Part shown: in pieces, positions 6,536-12,347 of the stretch
Layout: every line of letters begins with the position of its first letter
Numbering within the stretch: position 1 is the stretch's first letter
DNA from: CAITYL01 sp041651315
GTDB lineage: Bacteria; Verrucomicrobiota; Lentisphaeria; Oligosphaerales; CAITYL01
DNA: 13,548 bases
NCBI GenBank assembly: GCA_041651315.1
Contig: JBAZJM010000107.1
Location: 1-13,548 of the forward strand
Direction: 5' to 3'
Position numbers and translations under genes: made by a program
Notes under the pieces: generated by a model
The model's input: the letters and a program-made list of their open reading frames with translations, nothing else
Told to the model about the DNA's origin: nothing
Database searches by the model: none

Positions 6536-7165
6536 ATGGCCGTCGCCCTGTCCAGCACCGAAGCCAAAACCAGCTACGCCCTCGGCATCGATGTCGGCAA
6601 CTCCTTCCGCCGTCTGCCGTTCAAGATGGACATCACCGCCTTCTGCCAGGGCATCCAGGATGTCGCCGGCGGCCAGCCGCTCCAGCTGAGCCCGGAGGAG
6701 TTCCAGGCCGTCATGCAGGCCTTCCAGCAGCAGATGCAGCAGGCGGCCGGCGGGAGCAAGAACCCGGCGGCGGCCGCGGGCAACCGCAAGGCCGGCGAGG
6801 CGTTCCTGGCCGAAAACCGCAGCAAACCCGGCGTGACCACCACCGCCAGCGGCCTGCAATACGAGGTGCTGACCGCGGGCAGCGGCGCCAAGCCGCAGGC
6901 CACCGACACCGTGACCGTGCATTACGTCGGCTGCCTGATTGACGGCACCGAGTTCGACAGCTCCGTCAGCCGCGGCGAGCCGGCGACCTTCGCCCTGAAC
7001 CAGGTCATTCCCGGCTGGACCGAAGGCGTGCAGCTCATGAGCGTGGGCGGCAAATACCGGTTCGTCATCCCCTCGGCGCTGGCCTACGGGGAGCGCGGCG
7101 CCGGCCAGGTCATCGGCCCCCACAGCACCCTGGTCTTTGAGGTGGAGTTGCTGGCCATCGCCTGA
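6536..7165 (+). CDS. fklB: FKBP-type peptidyl-prolyl cis-trans isomerase, FklB/Mip-like
   Basis: 209 residues, about the size of E. coli FklB (206). Residues 8-95 form the Mip/FklB dimerisation and helical region: AKTSYALGIDVGNSF, then a helix rich in Gln, LSPEEFQAVMQAFQQQMQQ, and GEAFLAENRSKPGV. Residues 100-209 are the FKBP domain. Every residue of the proline-binding pocket known from human FKBP12 is present: Y130, F140, D141, V157-I158, W161, Y184 and F201, so it should be catalytically active. There is no signal peptide, so it is probably cytoplasmic, unlike FkpA or Mip. The start is supported by AGGA nine bases upstream. It follows the regulator by 87 bp that include two GC palindromes, and precedes recO on the same strand. 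Confidence 0.93.
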   Translation: MAVALSSTEAKTSYALGIDVGNSFRRLPFKMDITAFCQGIQDVAGGQPLQLSPEEFQAVMQAFQQQMQQAAGGSKNPAAAAGNRKAGEAFLAENRSKPGVTTTASGLQYEVLTAGSGAKPQATDTVTVHYVGCLIDGTEFDSSVSRGEPATFALNQVIPGWTEGVQLMSVGGKYRFVIPSALAYGERGAGQVIGPHSTLVFEVELLAIA

Positions 7166-7199
7166 TGCGGTAGAGACGCCTTTCGCCGCCGTCGTTCCA

Positions 7200-7304
7200 G
7201 TCGGGATCGGGGTCGGCATCGGAATCGGGATCGTTTTTGGGATTCATTCAGCCCCCCCAAGCCCGGAGTTCGATACCGATTCCGATACCGATTCCGACCC
7301 CGAT
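7200..7304. repeat. Hexad arrays C in inverted orientation (ATCGGR / GATWCC)
   Basis: The left arm is 7200-7233: gtcggg, atcggg, gtcggc, atcgga, atcggg, atcg. The right arm is 7272-7304: gatacc, gattcc, gatacc, gattcc, gacccc, gat. Both are in strict 6-nt register. The arms are inverted copies: 7206-7233 pairs with the last 28 bases of the right arm at 25 of 28 positions, forming a long hairpin with a loop of about 43 bases. The right arm stops five bases before the recO ATG. A shorter copy of the same family lies at 13078-13097. Confidence 0.85.
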
Positions 7305-7309
7305 CAGAC

Positions 7310-7936
7310 ATGACAACCACGCCCTGGCAGCAATGTGAATTCCTGGTCTTGCGCAAGACCCTCTACTCCGAAACCAGCCTGGTGCTGGCCGGAGTGTCGC
7401 CGGAGCATGGCCAGTTGCATTTCATGGCCCGTGGCGCCCGGCGCTGGGGACGGCGCGACTTCCCGGTCGCCGACCTGTTCCGGGTGCTGGCCGTGACCTT
7501 CCGCCCGGGCCGCGGCGACCTGCACAGCTGGCAGCAGGCCGAACTGGTCGAGGACTTGGGCGGCCTCGCCCGCCACCCGGACGCCTATGCCGTGGCGATG
7601 CGCCTGGCCAAGTTCGCCCTGGCCAACACCCCGGCCGCCCTGCCGGCACCCCGCTTCTGCGGGGCGCTCCGCCAGGCCCTGCGCTGGCTGGCGGACACGC
7701 CCCCCGGCCAGCCCCCTCCCCCCGCCGCCTGGACCGGCGCCGTCCTGGCCTTCCTGGACGAGCACGGACTGCTGTCCCTCCCGGGGACGGCGGACTCCGC
7801 CCCCCCGCCGCCCCCCGCCGCCGCGCTGCTGGCCGCCATCGGCGCCGGCCGGACGCCCCCCGCCGCCGCCCCGCCGGATTGGGAACAACTGGAAGCCTGG
7901 CTCCACGCCGCCCTCAGCCGCGCCGAATGCCGGTGA
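7310..7936 (+). CDS. recO: DNA repair protein RecO, short form
   Basis: 208 residues. RecO works with RecF and RecR to load RecA on SSB-coated single-stranded DNA. The N-terminal OB-fold is clear: FLVLRKTLYSETSLVLAGVSPEHGQLHFMARGARR (residues 11-45) matches the family's vL...Y.E.s.i...T...G....vakGarr pattern, continuing through FRPGRGDLHSWQQAELVED. Residues 85-208 are helical, with proline- and alanine-rich loops, and correspond to the C-terminal domain. The usual zinc-binding cysteines are missing; only C9, C117 and C207 are present. It is shorter than the common 240-250 residues. No Shine-Dalgarno precedes the ATG because the hexad array occupies that place, so translation may be leaderless or depend on that structure. 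The assignment rests mainly on the N-terminal third. Confidence 0.8.
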   Translation: MTTTPWQQCEFLVLRKTLYSETSLVLAGVSPEHGQLHFMARGARRWGRRDFPVADLFRVLAVTFRPGRGDLHSWQQAELVEDLGGLARHPDAYAVAMRLAKFALANTPAALPAPRFCGALRQALRWLADTPPGQPPPPAAWTGAVLAFLDEHGLLSLPGTADSAPPPPPAAALLAAIGAGRTPPAAAPPDWEQLEAWLHAALSRAECR

Positions 7937-8016
7937 ACGGCCGCCGGTTTCCGCCGGGATTATACGACGTTAGTACCTTACCAATGACATCTGCTGGAAG
8001 ATGCGCAAGATTTTAA

Positions 8017-8094
8017 ATTGAACATTCAACATCGAACATTCAACGTCGAACGTCGATCCATGTTGGATGTTGAGCGTTGAATGTTCGATGTTCG
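8017..8094. repeat. Heptad array D with internal inversion (ATTCAAC / GTTGAAT)
   Basis: Eleven 7-mers in register: attgaac, attcaac, atcgaac, attcaac, gtcgaac, gtcgatc, then catgttg, gatgttg, agcgttg, aatgttc, gatgttc. The first six are of one sense and the last five are their complement, so the array is a hairpin built of heptads (bases 8027-8054 pair with the second half at about 23 of 28 positions). It fills most of the recO to 8272 gap. Confidence 0.85.
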
Positions 8095-8102
8095 TTTGGG
8101 TT

Positions 8103-8115
8103 CCGGCTATGCCGG
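8103..8115. repeat. Small hairpin in the recO downstream gap
   Basis: CCGGC-tat-GCCGG, directly after the heptad array. The surrounding wording (ggttccggctatgccgggttgg) looks like a dispersed intergenic element rather than a terminator; there is no T-tract. In the rest of this gap (8116-8208) I see nothing. Confidence 0.4.
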
Positions 8116-8208
8116 GTTGGGCTGAAACAGGTTAGGCTGTAGGCAATTAAGATCTCACCCTAATGCAGTTATAGTAAGCGCCGTCCGTCTCTTCCCCCCC
8201 GTCTGGTC

Positions 8209-8259
8209 TAATTCCAATTTGACGAGGTGCTTTCAAAAATCGGATCGTGATTGGAATTA
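8209..8259 (+). promoter_or_regulatory. Perfect 10-bp inverted repeat upstream of the small membrane protein
   Basis: TAATTCCAAT (8209-8218) and ATTGGAATTA (8250-8259) are exact reverse complements separated by 31 bases. The right arm ends on the first A of the ribosome binding site AAGGA (8259-8263) of the gene at 8272. In the RNA the two arms could pair and hide that site, or on DNA they could be two operator half-sites. Which of these, if either, is unknown. Confidence 0.5.
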
Positions 8260-8271
8260 AGGAACGCCCCC

Positions 8272-8547
8272 ATGGAGCCCGCGAAATTCTTTGAAGCCGT
8301 CATGCTGCTCTGCTTCGGTGCGGCCTGGCCGTTCTCCATTTACCGGCTGGTCAAGAGCAAGTGGGCCGAAGGCAAGAGCGTCGCCTTCCTGATCATCGTC
8401 CTGGTCGGTTACCTGTCAGGCATCCTGTTCAAGATCACCGGCCGCATGGACAATGTGATCTGGCTGTACCTGCTCAACATGATCATGGTCAGCATCGACC
8501 TCGGCCTGTGCATCCACTACAAGCGCGCCCGCGCCGCCGAAGCCTGA
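8272..8547 (+). CDS. Small three-helix membrane protein, PQ-loop/SemiSWEET-like
   Basis: 91 residues from ATG 8272, with AAGGA eight bases upstream; a TTG 21 bases earlier is less likely. Three hydrophobic helices are visible: about residues 5-22 (FFEAVMLLCFGAAWPFSIY), 36-54 (SVAFLIIVLVGYLSGILFK) and 61-82 (NVIWLYLLNMIMVSIDLGL). The basic KSKWAEGKS loop after helix 1 and the pattern AWPFSIYRLVKSK resemble the single PQ-loop repeat of SemiSWEET-type transporters, where a proline in helix 1 precedes a K-rich loop. Those proteins dimerise to move small sugars. The match is by pattern only and PQ is replaced by PF, so transport is a guess. It stands alone between recO and the toxin-antitoxin pair. 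Confidence 0.7.
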   Translation: MEPAKFFEAVMLLCFGAAWPFSIYRLVKSKWAEGKSVAFLIIVLVGYLSGILFKITGRMDNVIWLYLLNMIMVSIDLGLCIHYKRARAAEA

Positions 8548-8601
8548 CGCGCCACCGTCTGAAGCTGTTTCGCATCGCAAGGTAGACGCGGAAGCTTGAA
8601 A

Positions 8602-8618
8602 TATTCCCCGGGGGAATA
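8602..8618 (+). promoter_or_regulatory. Palindromic operator of the toxin-antitoxin operon
   Basis: TATTCCCC-G-GGGGAATA, a perfect 8-bp dyad around one base, ending six bases before the toxin ATG. TTGAAA (8596-8601) lies immediately upstream and could be a -35. XRE antitoxins of this class repress their own operon by binding such palindromes over the promoter. The GGGGGA inside it may also serve as ribosome binding site. Confidence 0.65.
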
Positions 8619-8624
8619 ATAGTT

Positions 8625-8993
8625 ATGTGGAAATTCCAAACGACGGAACTCTACGAACGAAGGATCAAGCGGCTGGCCAAGAACCACCCCGAGGCGGTAA
8701 GCGCCGCCCTGGCAAACCTCCAAAGCCTGTTCGACGCATTCGCCCGTGGAACCCCACCGTCAGGAATCCGCTCAAGCTTCATTCACCCCGAACCCGGCGG
8801 CGTCATCGCCGTCGACCAAAAGGGCGGAGATCGAAAACTCACCAAGCTCCACGCCATCCGCATCTACGCCTTCCCAGACAACTCAGCCGGAGAACTCATC
8901 GCCATCACCGCCGGCGACAAGGACAGCCAGCACGACGACATCAAGGACTGCGCCGCCTTTGTCAAACAATTCCGCAAGGGGCAAACACCATGA
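8625..8993 (+). CDS. Type II toxin, RelE/HigB superfamily
   Basis: 122 residues. Toxins of this superfamily are ribosome-dependent or free mRNA endoribonucleases with a small alpha/beta fold. The N-terminal helices are TTELYERRIKRLAKNHPEAV and LANLQSLFDAFARG (residues 6-42). The strands follow: VIAVDQKGGDRKLTKLHAIRIYAFPD (about 60-86) and ELIAITAGDKDSQHDDIKDC (90-109), with an ending helix AAFVKQFRKG. The basic K/R positions in the strands and the GDKDSQ...DI segment match phage Gp49/HigB-like toxins. It has the toxin-first order typical of HigBA. Its stop overlaps the antitoxin start as ATGA, so translation is probably coupled. The start follows the palindrome closely, leaving no other room for a binding site. 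Confidence 0.82.
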   Translation: MWKFQTTELYERRIKRLAKNHPEAVSAALANLQSLFDAFARGTPPSGIRSSFIHPEPGGVIAVDQKGGDRKLTKLHAIRIYAFPDNSAGELIAITAGDKDSQHDDIKDCAAFVKQFRKGQTP

Positions 8994-9553
8994 AACTAAC
9001 CGGAAAAACCTATACCAACGTTGTTGACATGATGCGCGGCATCATGCCCGAAGAAAAAGAATGGTGCGATAAGCTGGAAAACAACATCGCCAACCGTCAA
9101 CTCTCCCGCACCCTCTTCGTCATGCGCAACCATGCCGGCCTCTCCCAGGCCGAAATGGCCCACCGCCTCGGCTGCACCCAAAGCCGCATATCCAAACTCG
9201 AAAGCGCCCCCTCCTCCGCCATCAGCCACGCCGACATGGTCGCCTACGCCAAGGCTCTGGACCTCTCCCTCGATATCACCTTCCACCCCAAACTCAACTC
9301 CGCCCAAGCCATCAAGATCCACACCGACGCCATTCGCAGCCACCTCGAACACCTGGCCAACCTCGCTCACTCCGACCCCGACATCGAGAACGGCGTCATC
9401 GACTTCTTCCGCGAAACCATGGGCAACATGCTTGACGCCCTTGCCGCCGGCGCCAGAAAGCTCCCCGACCACGCCGCCGCCACGGCTCCCCGCCCCCAAG
9501 CCAAGGCACACGCCGCCCCCCGCCGCCACGCCGAAGAACTTGTCCCCGCCTGA
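8990..9553 (+). CDS. XRE-family antitoxin, extended form
   Basis: 187 residues. A helix-turn-helix occupies about residues 38-97: LSRTLFVMRNHAGLSQAEMA, HRLGCTQSRISKLESAPSSA, then ISHADMVAYAKALDLSLDITF. This is the usual HigA/XRE fold, with recognition helix CTQSRISKLE. Residues 1-37 carry a helix seen in such antitoxins before the HTH (PEEKEWCDKLENNIANRQ). Unusually there is an extra C-terminal part: a helical segment 103-153 (NSAQAIKIHTDAIRSHLEHL, then ENGVIDFFRETMGNMLDAL) and an Ala/Pro/His-rich tail to residue 187. Common HigA antitoxins are about 100 residues, so 103-153 may be the toxin-binding part or a separate partner domain. It should neutralise the toxin and repress the operon through the palindrome at 8602. 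Confidence 0.85.
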   Translation: MKLTGKTYTNVVDMMRGIMPEEKEWCDKLENNIANRQLSRTLFVMRNHAGLSQAEMAHRLGCTQSRISKLESAPSSAISHADMVAYAKALDLSLDITFHPKLNSAQAIKIHTDAIRSHLEHLANLAHSDPDIENGVIDFFRETMGNMLDALAAGARKLPDHAAATAPRPQAKAHAAPRRHAEELVPA

Positions 9554-9616
9554 CGCCCCCTTCCCATGCGTGGCCTCTTCTACGCCCGCGTCTCCCCCAA
9601 GGGATCGTCCTGGAAC

Positions 9617-9652
9617 GGCGGAGCCCCCTCCCTTGTACCGACCAGCTCCGCC
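9617..9652. repeat. Inverted repeat after the antitoxin gene
   Basis: GGCGGAGC (9617-9624) and GCTCCGCC (9645-9652) form a perfect 8-bp stem with a 20-base loop. It sits in the 200-bp gap between the antitoxin stop and the tRNA-Glu terminator and looks like a dispersed intergenic element. No gene is credible in 9554-9711. Confidence 0.5.
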
Positions 9653-9711
9653 AATGCCGGAAGTTTATCCAAGCCCGCGACCGCCCCCCACCGGGATCCC
9701 CAAATTTGGGT

Positions 9712-9745
9712 AGAAAAAAACGAACCCCGTGGACCGGAGTTCGTT
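9712..9745 (-). terminator. Rho-independent terminator of tRNA-Glu
   Basis: On the minus strand 9745-9735 and 9729-9719 pair over 11 bases with one mismatch (AACGAACTCCG with CGGGGTTCGTT) around a five-base loop, followed by a run of seven T. It begins 13 bases after the encoded CCA. Confidence 0.9.
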
Positions 9746-9758
9746 AATCGTGCAAGAA

Positions 9759-9834
9759 TGGCGTCCCCACGGGGATTCGAACCCCGGTTACCAGGATGAG
9801 AACCTGGTGTCCTAGGCCTCTAGACGATAGGGAC
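9759..9834 (-). tRNA. tRNA-Glu (anticodon CUC)
   Basis: On the minus strand the acceptor stem is GTCCCTA with TGGGGAC, discriminator G73, encoded CCA. The D arm and loop are TCGTCTAGAGGCCTAGGACA, almost the same as in E. coli tRNA-Glu. The anticodon stem is CCAGG/CCTGG with loop TTCTCAT, giving anticodon CTC. The T arm is CGGGG/CCCCG with loop TTCGAAT. Length 76 nt. Confidence 0.96.
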
Positions 9835-9859
9835 GCAGAGAGGCGCAAAACGGAGAGAT

Positions 9860-9887
9860 ATCATAGCCCATGAAACCGCGGTTGCAA
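9860..9887 (-). promoter_or_regulatory. Sigma-70 promoter of tRNA-Glu, overlapping the divergent glycosylase start
   Basis: On the minus strand TTGCAA (9882-9887) and TATGAT (9860-9865) are 16 bases apart, placing the transcript start near 9853, about 20 bases before the tRNA. The -35 lies inside codons 5-6 of the glycosylase gene and the -10 just before its ATG, so the two transcription units overlap head to head. Confidence 0.6.
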
Positions 9888-10547
9888 CCCCCGCCGCGCC
9901 TCCACGGTTTTGCGCCGGTCGCGACCGCCCGGGCCCGCGTCCTGATTCTCGGCAGCATGCCGGGCAAGGCGTCCCTGGCGGCGGCGCAATATTATGCCCA
10001 CCCGCAAAACCAGTTTTGGCGCATCTTGGGCGAACTGGCGGGGGCCGGCCGGGAGCTGCCCTATCCGGAACGGTTGCGCCGCCTCCAGGCCGCCGGCATC
10101 GCGCTGTGGGACGTGCTCGCCTCCTGCACGCGCCCGGGCAGCCTGGACGCCGACATCTGCCCGGCGTCCAGGATGGCCAATGACTTCGGCCCGTTTTTCG
10201 CGGCGCATCCCGGCCTGCGGCGGATCTGCTTTAACGGGGCCACGGCCGAGGCCCTGTTCCGGCGGCGGGTGCTACCGGGCCTCACCCTGCCACCAGGGTG
10301 CACCGTCCGGCGTCTGCCGTCCACCAGCCCGGCGCACGCCGCCCTGCCCTACGCCCGCAAGCTGGAGCTGTGGCGGGACGCCCTCGCCCCCTTCAGCGCC
10401 CGGTATCGGGCGTCTCCTGGGGCTCCGCCAAATCATCCGCCGGCGGCGGCACTGCCGCAACTGCCGGCGCCGCCGCGGCAGGGGCCGGCAGACGGGCGCG
10501 GATCTCGGCCAGGAAGGCGTCGAGGTGCTCCTGTTCGCGGGCGCTGA
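9870..10547 (+). CDS. Hypoxanthine-DNA glycosylase (uracil-DNA glycosylase superfamily, family 6)
   Basis: 225 residues. Enzymes of this family excise deaminated adenine (hypoxanthine) from DNA and start base excision repair. Motif 1 is VLILGSMPGKASL (residues 24-36), followed by YYAHPQNQFW (41-50); N47 in HPxNxFW is the residue proposed as catalytic in this family. GIALWDVLASCTRPGSLDADI (76-96) and the late STSPAHA (151-157) are the other family segments. The recognised domain ends near LELWRDALAPF (residue 175, about base 10394), where family members usually stop. The frame continues for 50 more proline- and arginine-rich residues, antisense to the 3' end of obgE, for a 155-bp tail-to-tail overlap. 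GGAGAG lies 12 bases before the ATG. The domain identification is firm; the tail looks like a lost stop. Confidence 0.88.
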   Translation: MKPRLQPPPRLHGFAPVATARARVLILGSMPGKASLAAAQYYAHPQNQFWRILGELAGAGRELPYPERLRRLQAAGIALWDVLASCTRPGSLDADICPASRMANDFGPFFAAHPGLRRICFNGATAEALFRRRVLPGLTLPPGCTVRRLPSTSPAHAALPYARKLELWRDALAPFSARYRASPGAPPNHPPAAALPQLPAPPRQGPADGRGSRPGRRRGAPVRGR

Positions 10548-11466
10548 CGGGCAGGATGGGCAGCGGGGTGCGGGCGCGGAGCTGTTCCAGCTTGTCCGCC
10601 GCCTCCGGCAGGTCCATCTTGTTGGCCAGCACCAGCACGGCGCGCCGGCTGAGCCCTTCCTGGTGCAGCTCCAGTTCGCGCTGCAACGCATCGAGGTCGT
10701 CCCACGGTTCGCGCTGGTCAACGCCGGCGGTGTCCAGCACATAGACCAGGATGCGGCAGCGCTCGATGTGGCGCAGAAACTCATGCCCGAGCCCGACATT
10801 GAGATGGGCCCCGTCAATGAGGCCGGGGATGTCGGCAATGGTGAGGCGCGTGAAGTCGGGGAACTCGACCACGCCCACCACCGGATGCAGGGTGGTGAAA
10901 GGATAGGCCGCCACCTTGGGGCGGGCATCGGAGACGGCGCTGATCAGAGTGGACTTGCCGGCGTTGGGGTAGCCGACCAGGCCGACATCGGCCACCGTCT
11001 TCAACTCCAGCGCCAGCTCCTTCTCCTCGCCCGCCTCGCCCGGGGTGGTGGTGCGCGGGCCGCGGTTGGTGGAGGTGATAAAACGGGTGTTGCCAAAACC
11101 GCCCTTGCCGCCCTTGGCGGCGACGCATTCCTGGCCGACGACGCACAAGTCGCCCAGCAACTCGCCGGTGGCGATGTCGCGGATCAGGGTGCCGACCGGC
11201 ACCTCAATCACGCGGTCGGCGCCCCGGTGGCCGTGCATGTCCTTGCCCTTGCCATGAACGCCGTTCTTGGCCTCATAATGGGGCATGTAGTAGAGGTCGA
11301 CCAGGCTCTGCTGGCCGGACGCCGCGCGGAAGATGACACTGCCGCCGTGGCCGCCGTCACCGCCGTTGGGGCCGCCCATCGGCACATATTTCTCACGCAG
11401 AAAACTGCAGCAGCCCTTGCCGCCATGGCCGCCACGGACTTTGATTTTGACCCGGTCAACAAACAT
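10393..11466 (-). CDS. obgE: GTPase Obg/CgtA
   Basis: 357 residues. Obg is an essential GTPase that binds the 50S subunit during late assembly and links growth to stress signalling. Residues 1-158 are the glycine-rich Obg fold (MFVDRVKIKVRGGHGGKGC, GGPNGGDGGHGGSV, AAKGGKGGFGNTRF). The G domain follows, with G1 GYPNAGKS (165-172), the switch TTLHPVVG, G3 DIPG (212-215) with GLGHEFLRHIERC, G4 NKMD (282-285) and G5 SA (308-309), all intact. The C-terminus after 325 is a Pro/Ala-rich tail; the OCT domain of some Obg proteins is absent. GAGG stands six bases before the ATG. It lies 53 bp behind panB and is probably the last gene of the ilvN-panB-obgE operon. Its last 155 bp are antisense to the glycosylase tail. 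Confidence 0.97.
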   Translation of the reverse strand: MFVDRVKIKVRGGHGGKGCCSFLREKYVPMGGPNGGDGGHGGSVIFRAASGQQSLVDLYYMPHYEAKNGVHGKGKDMHGHRGADRVIEVPVGTLIRDIATGELLGDLCVVGQECVAAKGGKGGFGNTRFITSTNRGPRTTTPGEAGEEKELALELKTVADVGLVGYPNAGKSTLISAVSDARPKVAAYPFTTLHPVVGVVEFPDFTRLTIADIPGLIDGAHLNVGLGHEFLRHIERCRILVYVLDTAGVDQREPWDDLDALQRELELHQEGLSRRAVLVLANKMDLPEAADKLEQLRARTPLPILPVSAREQEHLDAFLAEIRARLPAPAAAAPAVAAVPPPADDLAEPQETPDTGR

Positions 11467-11519
11467 GGGAGACCTCGCGGGAGGGAGCCGTCGCTCCAGC
11501 CGGAAACTGGCATTATGGA

Positions 11520-12335
11520 TTATTGGAACGACTCGGCCGCACTGGGAAAGCGGCCGCCGCGAACATCGCCGGCATAGGCCGTGAAGGCCTGGCGGATGGT
11601 TTCGGCCAGCGCCCCGTAGCGGCGGGTGTGGCGCGGCACGAACTCTTCGAACAGGCCGAGAATGTCGTACACCACCTGGATCTGGCCGGTGCAGCCGGCG
11701 CCGGCGCCGATGCCGATGGTGGGAATGCTTACCCGGGCGGTGATCTGTTCCGCCAGGGCGGCGGGAATGCCTTCAAGAACGATGCCAAAGGCGCCGGCCG
11801 CCTCGACCGCCACCGCGTCTTCCAGCAGGGCGGCGGCCTCTTCCGGGGTCCGGCCGCGAATCCGGTAGCCGCCGTCCGCCAGCACCTGCTGCGGCAGCAG
11901 TCCGATATGGCCGAGCACCGGCACGCCCGCACCGACCAGGCGGCCGATCGTCGCCGCCATGCTCCGCCCGCCTTCCAATTTGACCCCGTCGGCGCCGGCC
12001 TCCTGCAGGAAACGGCCGGCATTGCGCAGCGCCTCGTCCGGATTGATCTGGTAAGTCATGAACGGCATGTCGCCGATCACCAGGGCGCGCCGGGCGCCCC
12101 GGCAGACGGCGGCGGTATGGTGCAGCGACTGTTCCAGGGTGACCGGAATGGTGCTCTTGTAGCCGAGCAGCGTCATGCCCATCGAGTCGCCGACCAGCAA
12201 CAGGTCGGCCCCGCACTCGTCGGCCAGGCGGGCCATCAGCGCATCATAGGCGGTCAGGGCGACAATCTTGCCGCCCTGGGCCCGCCGGGCCGCCAGGTCG
12301 CGAACCGTCAGTTTGCGTGGAGATGAGGTATCCAT
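11520..12335 (-). CDS. panB: 3-methyl-2-oxobutanoate hydroxymethyltransferase (ketopantoate hydroxymethyltransferase)
   Basis: 271 residues, about the usual length. PanB transfers a one-carbon unit from 5,10-methylene-tetrahydrofolate to 2-oxoisovalerate to give ketopantoate, the first committed step to pantothenate and coenzyme A. Family motifs are all there: LTAYDA, LLLVGDSMGM (D50, S51), IGDMPFMTYQ (D89), ADGVKLEGG (K119, E121), GHIGLLPQ and GIVLEGI (E188), IPTIGIGAGAGCTGQIQV. D50, D89 and E121 match the Mg-binding D45, D84 and E114 of E. coli PanB, and E188 the catalytic E181. The ATG lies 12 bases after the ilvN stop with only a weak binding site, so translational coupling with ilvN is likely. 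No panC or panD is in the window. Confidence 0.97.
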   Translation of the reverse strand: MDTSSPRKLTVRDLAARRAQGGKIVALTAYDALMARLADECGADLLLVGDSMGMTLLGYKSTIPVTLEQSLHHTAAVCRGARRALVIGDMPFMTYQINPDEALRNAGRFLQEAGADGVKLEGGRSMAATIGRLVGAGVPVLGHIGLLPQQVLADGGYRIRGRTPEEAAALLEDAVAVEAAGAFGIVLEGIPAALAEQITARVSIPTIGIGAGAGCTGQIQVVYDILGLFEEFVPRHTRRYGALAETIRQAFTAYAGDVRGGRFPSAAESFQ

Positions 12336-12347
12336 AAAAGTAGAGGC

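Noticed and set aside
5528..7219. 563-codon minus-strand open frame
   Set aside because: It runs antisense through both the XylR-like regulator and the FKBP isomerase, which are clearly coding. No recognisable domain.
8627..9553. 308-codon frame joining part of the toxin region with the antitoxin
   Set aside because: Its first 120 codons are the shifted frame of the toxin (Arg/Pro/His-rich). The antitoxin starts at 8990 with an ATGA overlap, the normal arrangement.
9554..9834. tRNA-Glu as attachment site of an integrated element carrying the toxin-antitoxin pair
   Set aside because: No integrase, and I found no second copy of the tRNA 3' end near 8560-8620 to mark the other boundary.
9994..11577. 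527-codon plus-strand open frame
   Set aside because: It is antisense to obgE, which has every GTPase motif. High GC produces long shadow frames; the translation is Ala/Gly/Gln-rich without domains.
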